DNA from: Centroberyx gerrardi
Lineage: Eukaryota > Chordata > Actinopteri > Beryciformes > Berycidae
Direction of reading: 5' to 3'
Assembly (NCBI RefSeq): GCF_048128805.1
Contig: NC_136012.1
Span: 9,832,621 to 9,896,620, forward strand
Length of the DNA: 64,000 bases
The stretch's first letter is position 1; every line of letters starts with the position of its first letter. Below, in pieces: positions 22,372 to 35,374 of the stretch. The translations under genes were made by a program, and so were the position numbers. The notes below the pieces were generated by a model that searched no databases, was not told the origin of the DNA, and was given only the letters and a program-made list of their open reading frames with translations.

Positions 22372-24971
22372 CTATTCCCTCTCCTCGGCCCAGGGTTGGA
22401 GGTTCTGCAGGGCGTACAGGGAGGAGTTGTGGGCGCACAGCGGATCCGAGGCCGCTGATTCGCTGAGGGACTTCTGGAGGGCGGAGTGCTGCAGCTGCAG
22501 GATGAGCCGATTGGCCTGCTGGCGCTCCGCCTCCCTCTCCTCGGCTGTCTGTCTCCTGAAGCAAGAGAGGGGAGAATTAAAAAAATATGTGTGAGGTTAT
22601 GTGAGATGAAAAGGACAGGGATGGAGTGTAGAAGTATGAAAAGTATACATGAAACTGAGAAAGTGGGGATATGTGTTTAGATTAGAAATAAACGAGGAGA
22701 GATGGCGAGGAACAAAGAGAGCGATGCAAGGGAAGGCATGCAATAAAAGAAATGATGCCCTTGTAATAGTACTTGGTGATATATTTGGGAGATTGCTCAT
22801 GAATTTACTTGATAAGCGGCAAAATATGGAGTGAAGTTTAAAAGCTGTCGAGGTGAAAATCAATACGAAATGCGCCCCGGCAATTTCAACTTTGCAGTTG
22901 TTATTTCTGTGTTTGGCCTCAGCGAGATTTTCTTTGCCAATTCAAATTCTATTTAAACTTGATTTTTTCTTTATTCTTCACTCATTTTTGTTGTCATGTC
23001 TACGGGGTCAATTTACAGGAAATTACGCGTGAGGTCATCTGCAAAAGGGAAGTATGATTTCGGACCAGGACAAGAAAAAGTGATGTGACACTTTTCTGTG
23101 GATGAAAGCTAGATGTAATCTGGGTTCCCTATAGTTCTATAATGGTAAGATGCATTAGACGCGTGTATAGAAAACTTTGATGGAAATGGGAAGTTTCATA
23201 AGATCAGACCAACCTCCATTTGGTCCTGCGGTTCTGGAACCAGGTTTTGACCTGTGCGTCTGTCATCTTCAGGCTCTTGGCCAGCGCTGCCCGCTCGGCG
23301 CTGGCCAGGTATTTCTGCCGGTGGAAACGCTTCTCCAGCTCGCAGATCTGGACTCTGGAGAAGGACGTGCGGGGCTTTTTCCGTTTGGGAGGCGTCCGGT
23401 TCTGGTACGGGTGGCCTATCCGCCGCGTGACGGCGAACGGCACCAGGGCCGCTGCAGGGAAGAGAGAGGGAGAAGCCGGTGAGTGGGGTGATGATATTCC
23501 TACAGCACAAAACAGACTAATTCACTATCCACTCTCTATGGAAATGCAAGGCCATAAATCACTGATATTTGCCCTCTTTGTCAACAATTGCCTATTTAGA
23601 CTGTGTTGGCCATTTGTGAGCTACGCGAATGGTTGTAAATTATTGTGAGAGAAGAGCAGTAAACCTCAATTATTTGAAACAATAAAATTACAGAAGAATA
23701 AATAAATATTTTCAGCTCAAAGTTGTTAGGGCCTTAGGATCATAACGATGTTTTCGGTTCTCTGCTCTGCTAATTACAGAGAGGACAGTAGGCCTATTGG
23801 CCCATTTATCTTTTCTTTTTTCATATAATGCTTGTTTCAGTCTTCATTAAATTTCCGTAATAAAACTACAGGCCTTACATTATGATAAAATGTTTTACAC
23901 CAACTTTATTCCGCAGAATTTACGTATAATCTTACTCTACCTTATTATCAAATAAGGAACACTTTATACCCTACTACTTTCCTCTAGCCTATAGTTTCTG
24001 CACTGTATTATTATATATAATTTATTCAATTCCATTTTGTCATTCATTGATGAAAATGTAATTCAATTTAAATTGCACCAATAAATTATTATCATTATCA
24101 CCATGCTGTTGTTGTTTTGCCTATTTAAAAATACAGATTATTGTGATGAGATGTCTGAATATAATCTTACAGTTACTTTGCTTGTCAGCAACATGTAACA
24201 ATTTAAATATCCAACTACTAAAGCTGAGTGAAGTCAGTTGGACAGACACGAGGTAGGCTATATGATAATAAGCTGTAAACCTATTATCTAACTTACTGCT
24301 AAAACACACTGGACCTTAATTATCAAGTAATATAGCCTGCAAATATTTTATTTACAGAAAGCCCTTTTAATAAATGCAGTTAATTTCAGTTGGCAGTATA
24401 TAACATTTACAAATATATGGCACACATATTTATTTATTTATTTTTTTTCATTTTTGCTTTTGGTCCAGTAGCATTTACTAATGTTTTACACATAAAGAAA
24501 TATTAATGGGAGAAAAACCCCATTAGATCTAACAGCTGTCCTACCTGATATTCTGTCCTTGGCGAACCTGTTCCCTATCCAGGGGAAGCACAAGCCTCCA
24601 AAGCCGGGAACGGCGCTCTGGACCGGGGCTGGGGGCCCCGGGGCGGTCACGGGTCTGTGGGCCGGGACTCGGATCACTCCCCGGCTGCCCAGACTCCTGC
24701 TCTCTCCGTACGAACCCGAAGCCTCTACCGGAGGCACTATACCGGAGAGGGAGATAGACAGCGCGGTGTAAGAGGGCGCGCTGGCCCCGGTCGGGCTTCC
24801 TAAACTGTAGTAACCGTCCCCGTTGCTTAAATCCGATCCACTTTGCCTTCCAGCGGTCCGCCCGTTTTCTGGCTCCGTACCGGCTCCCAGGATCTGGTCG
24901 ATGCCGAAGCTGATGGGCTCGTGGTGGGCCGGTTTGGGAGGAGGGCTCGGCGCGCTGGGTGCTTGCTCCAT
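22372..24971 (-). CDS. tlx3: T-cell leukaemia homeobox protein 3 (TLX3-like), 3 exons
   Basis: Nuclear homeodomain transcription factor. TLX3 specifies glutamatergic dorsal spinal and hindbrain relay neurons in vertebrates. Exons on the minus strand: 24545-24971, 23214-23451, 22372-22555, with GT-AG introns in phase 1 and phase 2; 282 codons plus TAG. An Eh1-type repressor motif near residues 18-28 ([11 protein letters not shown]) follows the start. [11 protein letters not shown] block and an FPW hexapeptide-like site precede the homeodomain (about residues 166-225). The homeodomain has WFQNRR and the TLX hallmark Thr at position 47 (KTWFQN). The tail ends [16 protein letters not shown], a family signature. 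[20 protein letters not shown] and [12 protein letters not shown] favour TLX3/TLX1 over TLX2. I chose ATG 24,971 because MEQAP aligns with family starts; an in-frame ATG at 25,001 would add ten residues. The a/b fish paralogue is unresolved. Confidence 0.95.
22556..23213 (-). other. tlx3: tlx3 intron 2
   Basis: 658 bases between the homeodomain exon and the C-terminal exon. Short ORFs on both strands here are not supported by any recognisable motif. Confidence 0.85.
23452..24544 (-). other. tlx3: tlx3 intron 1
   Basis: 1.1 kb, AT-rich, with no microsatellite and no coding exon seen. Low repeat content next to repeat-dense flanks is compatible with constrained regulatory sequence, but nothing specific is identifiable. 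Confidence 0.8.
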
Positions 24972-25007
24972 CCCCGCCGCTCTGTCGCACAAAAAAACCA
25001 AGGGACG

Positions 25008-25077
<70 letters not shown>

Positions 25078-25380
25078 TAGAGGGAGATGTTTTCTGAGGA
25101 TTCGCGGCAGGGTCAAACTGTTCCAAAAGTCAACGCCACTAGTGTCTCCATCGTTATCCAGTCGTCTGTCCAGAATCCAGCGCGTCCTTTGATGTGTTAG
25201 AAAGGCCTCATTCAGAAGACTGGCTCCTCTCTACAGGCTGTGGTGAAAGTTTGATGTGCGTTTGGAGAGATGTGACGCTCTGTCCTCCTCTCAGCGCGTC
25301 AAAACGCTCCGTCTGGCAGCTCCGTCCTCCTCTATCTCTCTCCACCTTTCATTGGCTGGCACCGGAATGACTGATTGAAT
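24972..25380 (-). promoter_or_regulatory. tlx3: tlx3 5'UTR and likely promoter region
   Basis: Directly upstream of the start codon lies a (GA)30 tract at about 25,014-25,074, which would be (CT)n in the transcript. GC-richer sequence follows, with CCTTTCATTGGCTGG near 25,345, whose ATTGG core is a CCAAT box on the minus strand. No TATA box is convincing. The transcription start is not visible. Confidence 0.4.
25014..25074. repeat. (GA)30 tract in the tlx3 leader region
   Basis: A pure GA run about 45 bases upstream of the tlx3 start codon (minus-strand gene). Confidence 0.95.
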
Positions 25381-28039
25381 GTTAATGGGGGTAGGCCCAC
25401 GTTTTGGCACAATGACCAAGATTTCCCATAACCACGGGCGTCAGTTGGGTATGGCACCTTCCATACCTTAGTCTAAGTGAGTCCATATTTGATCTTGTCG
25501 TTTTTTTCTATCATTATAATGAAGAGCAAGGAGCAAGCGACAACTTGATCGAAATATATGCCATAGCCATATCTAAAAAAAAATCACATTAGGGCAGAAT
25601 TCAGGACCAATGTTCCTTCTGAGCTGTGTGCGTTTGGTGACGAACGTCTAATAATTTATCACATTGACCAAATAATATCTTGTCAGTCATCAGTCAGTGT
25701 TCCGCTCGTCCCCAGAAATGTGGTCTGTATGAGCAGGATTGGAAGTTTTGGTGTCAAATATTAGATGCAGGGACTTTGTCATACCTTATGGTTTAGTGAA
25801 TTGACGCCGCTGCCCATAACCATTTTTCAGGTTATATGGAAATTGCGCATCATTTGTCCTGCTGTCTGTGTCACCTGGTTGGACAGTTTGTATTCATTTG
25901 ACACGACTGGAACGTAGGCCTACGGGAGTAATAAGTCTTTACTTAAAATAGTTTGCAGCTATTAGGAAAATGTTTTACCTATTGCCATTGACTATTTATC
26001 ATATGTATTTTTAAGAAGTAACCAAAAGGAAGAAATATTTCACAATTTCTAATTTAAATGTATAAAACGCGTGACGCTTTATAACCAAATGCGGATCAAT
26101 CACATTCATATTTCTTTTATATTCGCCCGCAAAGGGACATTTAATGTTGATCTATCAATTGATGTTGGTTTGATGTTGGTCTATCAAATGGAAGAAAAAA
26201 AAAATATCAATGAAAGCACATTTTACAGCTACATTTATCAACCAGTCTGACATTTATTTGAGGTTTTGGAGGAAGAATAACAATAAGGCCAGGGCAATAA
26301 TTCTATACCTGCTAACTGCTGCGTAATTACGCACATCTAATTCACGACATTAAACACTCCACGTCTGTTTTAAAATAAAAGGAAAACCTTATTGATCACT
26401 GTCAGTGAATCACCAGCACCTATGGAGCTTGGTGAAGCATTACACGCGCTTATTTGTTCCTGGTTGCCAGTGCCACATTAAATGAGCTGACAAGGGAAGG
26501 CCATGGGCTACCTCAGATAAAGTGTCCGGACTCTGGAAGCTGCTAACCGGTCAGATTCAATGTAGCTGGCGCCCAAAGTGAGCAGATAATCGCATTTCCA
26601 CTAACTTGTCTTAGGGCCAGACAAATGCTCAACGGGCCTGGATGCGGCAGGTGGCTTTTTAGGCTATCACATTACTATACTATAACAAACTAATTGCCAG
26701 CTTATTCATTTACTGACAAAGGGATTGCTCATTTTTTTAGCCTGTGCAACATATTCATTTACGCATCGGTTTTCTGTAGGCTATGTTTTACTGTCTAAAC
26801 TATGTAACTAATTACATTTTAGTATATGAGTCATGCTATAGTTTTGGCAAAAATTGATGTAGACCATTGCCAACCCTTTAGTAGCCTAAGTCTTTTATGT
26901 ATAACCACAGTGCATTTACCCAAGAAACTGTGAATTGAATTGATCCAGTAAGCTATGTTAAGCTGCATAAAAAATGTCATAACGGACTAAAATGACACTG
27001 GGTCAATTTTAATTCGTGAGGTTAGACGCTACAAAATCGAAACGGAAACGCCAAAAAATATATATATTAAAAAAAAAAAAAAAAAAGATCCGCATTTCGC
27101 CTCTCACAATATAGTCTTATGAAGCAATATGAGATGGGACAAGGCCTGAGGTGTTTGTTTGGCAATATGGACAGACTCTGACTGTTGGCTGCTTCACCCC
27201 GCCATATGTGAGCACACCGGTGGCTTTTGATGGGGGAGAATTGGTCTGTTATAGCTGTCATCTTTGTAGACATTTTTATGTTTCTCTCACTGACAATCGC
27301 ACTGAAATAATCCACAAACAGCAATTATGATAGAGCTTGTTGAACATATAAAACAGTTTTATTTATTCAAGAAACTCATTTAATCACTCTCTACCATTTT
27401 GGATAGCATATAGGAGCACGTTTCGCATAGGATGACTCATGACTCGGCCACGAATTAATAATTGCTTTATAAGATTTGATAATAATTCCATCTGTCCTGA
27501 CTCCCCTATGGAGTGAAGGCAGTCCCTCAAGCCTGTAGAGAGCAGACGGGGTCCCACTGGTTGCAGATGTTGGGTGTTAGTAATCCGGTGTAATCCAATG
27601 ATTATGAGTGATTATGACACATTAACCCTGACCTACCGAGACACCACCGTCACACCGGTTATCCAAAACGCACCAGGAAAAGCCCCAGCCCGCCGCCCCT
27701 TATGAATTTATTGATGGTCTAAATGCTGAGGACAGTGTCGGACCTTTTCATTGTTTCATGATTACAGCAGAAAAAAAGATAAAGGAATTACTACCAAGAG
27801 TCCACTAAAAAAAAAAAAAACACAGACAGGCCACTTGAAAATCAGCCTTAAGCTTATTTCGTTTAGGCGTAGGCCAAATTATTTTGATATTGGCACATTA
27901 TGGGCTGTTCTGCAAAGCCTACAGCCCGCACGAACAATTAAGATGCACATCAATCCTCGTTTTTTTTCCAAAGGCAATATAAAAGCTGACACTCCGATTC
28001 CAAAAGTCCAAAAAGAAACGACAACAAAAGAGTGAAAGA

Positions 28040-28800
28040 GTGCGATTTGTTTGAGAAATTACCACTTGATCTGCATAATCGGGGGTCTGGGCTGCAGCTC
28101 GGTACCCGGGGGCTGCGTTTTTATTGCGCGTCTCTCCGCCGTTATCAATTTCAGCAGCGCGCCTGACTTTTTAAAAGGGGGACGAGGCCGCGGCTGCTTC
28201 TGAATAATGAATGACACGCTTTTATATTGTCGCTAAAGTGCCCGTGATGTTACAATATGAAAAGGCAGCGGTAAGTAATAGTGCATTTAAAGGGGATGTA
28301 GTGTATTATTATGATGTAAAAGAGAGGGAGAGAGGGGGTAGAGAGAGGGAGATGAGTGGAGAGCAGCACCCAGAGAGAGAGGGATTGTTTTATTACAATA
28401 AGAGCGACGTGAGAGGAGATGAGTTTGCCTCGCAGCGAAATGGGGACCAGTTAATGAAACTTTACCGCAGCTAACGATTTCCCCACCCTCGCTCTAAAAA
28501 CCGCCCTTATGAAATATTTAAACTATTTAATATAGGTAGTATTAAGCTGAAAGACATTGGCACCGGCCATCTGACAACATTTACAAGGCTGTAGATTTTT
28601 TTAAAAGTTGGATAAATAAAGCTTTATGGGCCGCTTTCTTCAAACTCGCACGCGACCACAGCCCCGCACTAAATCACACTCACGGTGACTGGAATACATT
28701 GAAAATGTTTTTTTTTTTATTGTTCAGAGACTTGATTTAATTTTCACTTTTCTCTCAATCGCGCCATGTGTCTTTCACGCAGACAAAGTGTTTAGCCTCA
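28040..28800. promoter_or_regulatory. Candidate regulatory block about 3 kb upstream of tlx3
   Basis: Mixed GC-rich segments (28,085-28,200) and AT-rich segments, with TTATGAAATATTTAAACT at 28,507 and TAAA/TTTAA cores. A short GA-rich patch sits at 28,322-28,385. No ORF of interest is present. Confidence 0.3.
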
Positions 28801-29579
28801 TCCTATCAATATAAGCCTCTCTTGTCTATAATGGGAGGGATAGCCTTGCGTGGCCCCGGTGTGGGAGTATAGTGTTTCATATTGACATGCTCAGTGGGAC
28901 TGTTGGATGAGACGAGAGGAATGGGATCTCCCATCAGGGACCCGGTCAGGACCATCATCCCCTGTCTGTGACTGGACCACTGCTCTGTTCACTGCACACT
29001 GGATTTATCTGCCAGAGAGTCAAGAAGTCAACCCTGTGAAATGTCACTGTAAATGTCAAATATATAGGCTGAGTGGATACAACAGGTTTCGAATCAGCAA
29101 ATATGAAGGGGTTCATTACAAAAGGTTTTATATCTTTTGGGAAAAATCATTCATATTTCCCTAAATTTACCCACTGGAACAGAAAATTGTGTATTACATA
29201 GCAGCTAATTTTAAAAGTGTTAGTGTTGTGAGTACAAAATTATGATTGTCATAGAAGTAAAGTATAGTGGCTTTACTTCTATCATAATTTCTGTAAGTAT
29301 TACTTTTTTCTAATGGTGGATTATTGAAATGAAACTCCTCATATGGAAGCAAACAGCAAACAGCAGACTGCCTTCCAGTATGAGCTTCTTATGCAAATCC
29401 TGTAGCTTTCCAAAGGGGAAAGGAGGATAGAAGATGTGCACAAGCTTTCTTTTTTTTTTTTTCAAGTATCAGGATGCACATTTAACCACATAAAGATGCC
29501 CTGATATGGTAGATATTTGTTGCAATGAACATGGCATTCTTGTTGCAGTTGAGGAACAATAGGGTTTGACTCTGTTTGT

Positions 29580-29619
29580 GTGTGCGTGTGTGTATGTGTG
29601 TGTGTGTGTGTGTGTGTGC

Positions 29620-29671
<52 letters not shown>
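29580..29671. repeat. Compound (GT)n(GA)n microsatellite
   Basis: A GT tract with CGT interruptions grading directly into (GA)n. Confidence 0.92.
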
Positions 29672-29674
<3 letters not shown>

Positions 29675-29991
29675 GACCATGTTAGCCTGTCTGATGGTTG
29701 AATGCACGGCTGCCTCTTCACGCTGGTTAAAGTCAGAGGGAGGGAGGGAGGGAGGGATGGAGGGAGAGAGAGAGATGGAGAGGAAGAGAGTGAGAAAGGG
29801 AAGTAGCAACCACACAGACATGAATTATAGGGATGGACGGAGAGCGGAGAGCAAAAAAAAAAACGGATGGATGGCTAAGATTGAGATGTGAGAGAAAGAG
29901 TTAGAGCATTAATGGGGATCATTTGGGGCTGATGATAATTGAACACATGGCTTGAGTTTGTATAAGGACATGCGCATAGCATTGTTTCGTC

Positions 29992-29994
<3 letters not shown>

Positions 29995-30044
<50 letters not shown>
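29995..30044. repeat. (GT)25 microsatellite
   Basis: A pure dinucleotide run in the tlx3 upstream region. Confidence 0.95.
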
Positions 30045-30052
<8 letters not shown>

Positions 30053-30740
30053 ACCTGTGGGAGTTAACCTCTGTCTTATCTATTCTGAGTGCTAAGTAAA
30101 AGTTTCACTGCTCTTGTTGTGGAGAGATGTTTTTAGTCTCTGCTCTTTCTCAATAGCTTTTAGAGGGATCTGCCACAGACAAAATGACTAATGTAATTAA
30201 TAAGTGAGTGTGTTTGCTATAGTCTTAATGAGTCACAACTGATTTGTGTGTGTGTGAGCGTGCGGGTGCGCGTTTGTGTTTAAGAGCAGCTGAGTGCTCC
30301 TGAACGCCCCTGGTCGTGGCGCTAATGTGTTAATTCATTACTGCTTGTAGTCAGTAGCATTGTGTCAGAGCTGCGTTTCCCGTCTCTCCCTCCGCCTGGT
30401 GCTCCCTCTCTCCGCCTCATAAAAGCCGATTATCCTGCATGTCGCCGCCGTTCCACCCATTCTCTCCTGCCTCTTGACCTCCTCACCCCTCCTGTTGCCT
30501 GCCCGCGGGGCGCTCAGGCAGGGGAGGAGGGGAGGGAGGGGAGGGGAGAGAAGGGGGGGGGGGGGGAGGGGGACATAGGACCAGCTGCCACCAGCCATAG
30601 TGCTCCGGTGGCTGGCAGAGGGAGCTACTCCAGCCCCCTGCTTCGCTGGGCCTTCTGGCCCCTCAGGGTGGAGGGGGGGCACCAGCACCGTGCCACCAGC
30701 CCCACCTGTCCTGCCCCAGGCGCAGGAGTGTGACCGATTA

Positions 30741-30774
<34 letters not shown>

Positions 30775-31881
30775 CGCTCACCCATACACAGGCAAACATG
30801 CGTATCGCTACCAGGTGCTGTTGGGTGAAAAATCTCTAAAATGACAACTTCTCAAGAACTAAGACAGTCTTGTTTTTAGCTTGATGACAATTCATTTTTT
30901 ATCCAATAGGGTTCCAATAGGGTTTCAAAGACAGCTGGAGAATTCTCTCAACCCACAGAGGAGCATGTAATCCTTCAACTGAAGTGAAAACGTGAAAATC
31001 ACGTAAATTGGAGTTAGAAGGTTTTCCCATGACAACAGCGATATACACTCACATGCACTTTGGAGTACACACGCACATATATTCAGATACTGCTACACAC
31101 ACACATGTACAGATTTCCTCAACACACACACACACACACACACTGCGCCCCTCCTCGCACACACAAATACACAGAGGCACTTTGCTGCGAGGCGTGAATG
31201 AGCGAGAGCTAAGTGAGGCCACTCCAGCGCTCTGTTCGCTATATTGATTTCCCATTATCAGACCAGAGTCCCCGTGGAGTCATTAGTGCCGGGATCAAAC
31301 AGACAGACAGAGAAGGAGACTAATACCAGTCACTTACACCAGCACTGGGAGATCACCTTACCTCCCCGAGGGCAGGAAGGCCAGAGAGGAGCAGAGGAGG
31401 AGAGGAAACGAGGAGAGAGAGAGGGGGTGTGTGTGTGTGTGTGTGTGGATGGACGAGGGCAACGGGCTAACAGATGGAGATGGCTATGTGGAGAGAGAGA
31501 GAGAGAGGAAGAGGAAGGAGGTGGGGTTTCAGAGTGGAACGTTCATGGGCAAATGGTAGACACTCTTTGATCACTTTATTTGGCCGTTCTGTTTTGTCTG
31601 TTGTGGCGGAAATGTCTCGTCTCGCTTTCTCTCTCTCTCTCTCTTTCTCCCGTTTTCCTTTCCGGTCGAGCAGCCGATCGCCATCTCAAAAACTTGGTTG
31701 GATTTTTATTATTATTGAGTTGAAGTTATAATGTTTTCATTGATGGGTAACTTACTGTTTTTTTTTTTTTTGTCCAATCTTGTAAAATGTAGCCAACATA
31801 ATCCTTCACTCCTCCAATAATCCAATGGTAAAGATGCAATGATGAATGGTTTTCATGTAGCTAGAAGTTGTCGCTATACAT

Positions 31882-31925
<44 letters not shown>

Positions 31926-32086
31926 TGAAATGTGAGATATTCATTTTGGCCCTTCATAATTTCTCTGGATGTATTTATTCTCTATGGATTCTGGGGGAAC
32001 AATGAATTCTTAGTATGAATCAACATCATCCATCTTATTCACTTCTACCTGCCAGCCAGCCCTAGAAGTGGTGGTCAGGCTTTACT

Positions 32087-32123
32087 CCACACACACACAC
32101 ACACACACACAGACGCACACACA

Positions 32124-32158
<35 letters not shown>

Positions 32159-32428
32159 CTCAGATGGGGGTGACCCTGGCCTGACCCCCCTGCTGACCCC
32201 CAATCTGTTCCCCAACCTCACACCACGAGAGACCGGGGCACACCGGGAGAGGGACACACACGCCCGCACACACACACACACACACACACATGCACACGCA
32301 CGCATACACACATATGCGTGTGCATATTGGCATATTTTGCAATGTGTGTAAAGGGCTGATGGATATCTCCTCAGACAGTACCATGTGTGTGGGCAGTGTG
32401 CGTGTGGACAGCATGTGTGTGTGTGTGT

Positions 32429-32459
<31 letters not shown>

Positions 32460-32586
32460 GTGCCGTACCCTCTGCCCCCTCCCACTGGTGTTAATTGATT
32501 CTTGGTGCGCTTTGCTGATTGGTGTGAGGACCCCTAGGGGCGGGCCCAGTCTCCACAGATGCCCCCTCCCCATTCCTGTAGCACCT

Positions 32587-32626
<40 letters not shown>

Positions 32627-32724
32627 AAAAACACACACACATGCACACAATGTATATCTATGTATGTCCATACACTGTTCACTGTTCATAGCACATGTGG
32701 TGACTGTGTGTGCATTTGCGAGCG

Positions 32725-32770
<46 letters not shown>
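32087..32770. repeat. Cluster of CA and GT microsatellites
   Basis: At least five tracts (about 32,087-32,156, 32,268-32,290, 32,415-32,459, 32,589-32,624, 32,728-32,767) in alternating orientation with short unique spacers. All ORFs here are repeat translations. Confidence 0.9.
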
Positions 32771-32909
32771 TTTCAGGGGGTTTTCACACCCCAGTAAAGA
32801 GGAAGCTGGCTAGCTGACATGAGCAGATTGTGCATCATACGAGACGATACACATAGAAAAAAACACTGTCTTTTAGGTAATTCACGAACAATATTAGGTG
32901 GGCGTAGAG

Positions 32910-32944
<35 letters not shown>

Positions 32945-32984
32945 TGTGAGAGAGAGAGAGTGAGTGAGAGAGAGATGAATCTCC

Positions 32985-33200
32985 GGTTATTAATTTCCAG
33001 CCGCGGCCCCTGGGTGAGATGTTAATATAGGGCTGATTGTGACTAATTTCTTATTAATTGCCATCAGCGATTACACAGTGGCCAGTAATGTGGCTAATTT
33101 GTTGAAATGAATTTGGTTTTCTGAGGCTTTTTAATTGCTGCAGGTGGGCAGCGTCCTCTGCTCATCAGTCAGCACACAGTCGCTTTGGTTTTTCAGCAGG
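32985..33200. promoter_or_regulatory. Candidate conserved enhancer block
   Basis: Dense TTATTAATT, TAATTT and TTTTTAATTGCTGCAGG-type motifs in unique sequence between two microsatellite clusters. It resembles vertebrate developmental enhancers in texture. No alignment was possible. Confidence 0.33.
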
Positions 33201-33999
33201 AAACTTTAAAAGTTGTGCTGTGTGTGTGTGTGTGTATGTGTGTATAAGTGTGTGTCTGTGTGTGTGTGCCAGTGTGTTTGCCTATCTGTCTGCAGACATG
33301 CACACAAACAAATCTCTGCAGCTTTATTGTAAATGGCTGTGTGTTCGCTGTACGTTGATGTCGGCAGCTCTTATTCATCATGTGTATGTGTTCCCATCTC
33401 CATATATCTCCGCTCATACATGATCATTACAATGGGGACGGAGGGACATTTAAGTTGTTGCCTTTGTTTGCTGAATGTTTATAGCTTCCGTTAGCACAGT
33501 CAAAACGACCACTGTGGAACCAGCAGATACAAAATCCAAATCCCCCTATAAAAGAGGAGATGCCCTCTGGGCAGCCATAGCTCATAGTTGGCCTGATTTA
33601 GTGGCAGCCAGGAATCTGGGCTTGAATAAAGACAGAGAGAGAGAGGGAGAGTGGGAGAGAGAGAGAGGGAAAGATAGCTCCCTGTGTGATAAATAGCCCC
33701 GGCTCTCTCTATTGCATTAGCCGTCCGGGCCGATAGATTGCGGGCCCAATAGACCCAGACGTATGCGATTGGTTTCTCATATAAAAGTTGCATATTAAAT
33801 TCCTTCACAGGACTGTGCCCCCCAAGCATGAAGGAGGGAAGGAAGAAATGGGAGTTAAAAAGCAGAAAGTGGGGAAAGGAATGGAGAGCAAGAAAAAGGC
33901 TTTTTATGAGAGGCTAAACGAAGGCAGAGAGCGAGGGAAGCCCAAGAAGAAAGGGGAAAGATAATGGCAAGAGAAAAGTAGCTTGATGGTAGAAAAGAC

Positions 34000-34450
34000 A
34001 AATGGTGATGTCATGTATTTAATAAGCCCGTGGATATTGGGCGATGAGTGCGACTGTACGTCCATTTAATCAGTATTGCTTCCCAATGAAGATTTCTCTC
34101 TTCTTTTGTGCTCGCTCCCCCCTTCCTCTGTTCTCAGCCGCTCTCCACATGCTAACGACCTCTCTAATTGTTTCCAAGCTCATTAAGATGCTGATGTTTT
34201 AATAGTAATTAATCCGTCATTTGCCTACATGCAAACACGGGCCACTGAGGTTTGTTCATCTCTGTTTCAATACACTGATAATGCAGTAGCCTAGTCAAAG
34301 GAGACAATATCCTGCTAATTTAGCTCATCACCGTTAATTGGTTGTTAAGTGCCTTTAATTACCAAGCAGGCTCTGGGATTTGGGTCGGCAGAGAGAGAGG
34401 GATCGGCATGATTGTCCCTGCCTGTCTAATGGATATTGTGTGAACTTTGA
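34000..34450. promoter_or_regulatory. Candidate conserved enhancer block
   Basis: Repeat-free sequence with many homeodomain-type cores (TAATTA or TAATTG and half-sites around 34,163, 34,207, 34,335, 34,356) between simple-repeat deserts, about 9-10 kb upstream of tlx3. It may be a conserved non-coding element. The assignment is inference from composition only. Confidence 0.35.
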
Positions 34451-35005
34451 AAACTGGAATAAATGACCAACGGTGAAAGAGACACAAATTGACCCGGTGC
34501 ATCGCTCTATTTTCCGTTCACTCTTTTTCTCTCTCCTTATTTCCTTTCTTCACTCCTTCCTTTCCTCCATCCTCCTGTCCCTTCCTCCATCTCTGTCTCA
34601 CTCTCTATCTCTTTCTCCAGATATTATTAACTCATTAAGTTTTTTTCATTATTTTTAATAAAAGATGAGTTATGGCTTTAGCCTCGGTGTGGCAGCATCC
34701 CCCCTCTCTCTCTCTCTCCCTCTCTCTCTCCCTCTCTCTCTTCCCCTTCAACCGTTTACTCCCTCCCCCCCTCCCCTCATCCCCCCATTTTATCCTTCCT
34801 TCTCGGCCATATTGTGTCTCCTCCTATCCGTTTGACCCTTGAACTGCAGTTTTTGACCTCTGTGTTGCTTGTTACAACCTTCTGTCCATCTTCTTTTCTT
34901 TCGCCACAGTCACCCGCATCTATCCATCATCTCTCTTTCTCATAGCGCTGAGCAGTCTTTAGATGGCATTCATAAGATTTATGATTCATGATTCTCTCTC
35001 TCTTC

Positions 35006-35046
<41 letters not shown>

Positions 35047-35289
35047 TATGTGTGTGTGCATGTGTCTGTGCAAGGAGAGAGAGAGAGACTTGTCGATGAC
35101 AGAGTTGAATAATGACAATCTGTATGATTGATAGCTTATACAGAGCCAGTCGAGTGTGTGTGTATGTGTGTGTGTGTGACACAGAGAGAGAGAGTTTATG
35201 TGTTCTATTTTTCCCACATTAATCTGATGTTAAAGAAGCAATGATGAATGGTTTTCATGTAGGTTTAGCTGTCAATGGTCACTCCATGG

Positions 35290-35297
35290 GAGAGAGA

Positions 35298-35372
<75 letters not shown>
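35290..35372. repeat. (GA)n microsatellite
   Basis: About 40 units with one C interruption. It is preceded by a 31-base word also found before the GA tract at 31,885. Confidence 0.93.

Positions 35373-35374
<2 letters not shown>

Noticed and set aside
24972..25001. Ten-residue N-terminal extension of tlx3
   Set aside because: The family starts near MEQAP/MEAPA. The extension MVFLCDRAAG has no counterpart, so the downstream ATG was preferred.
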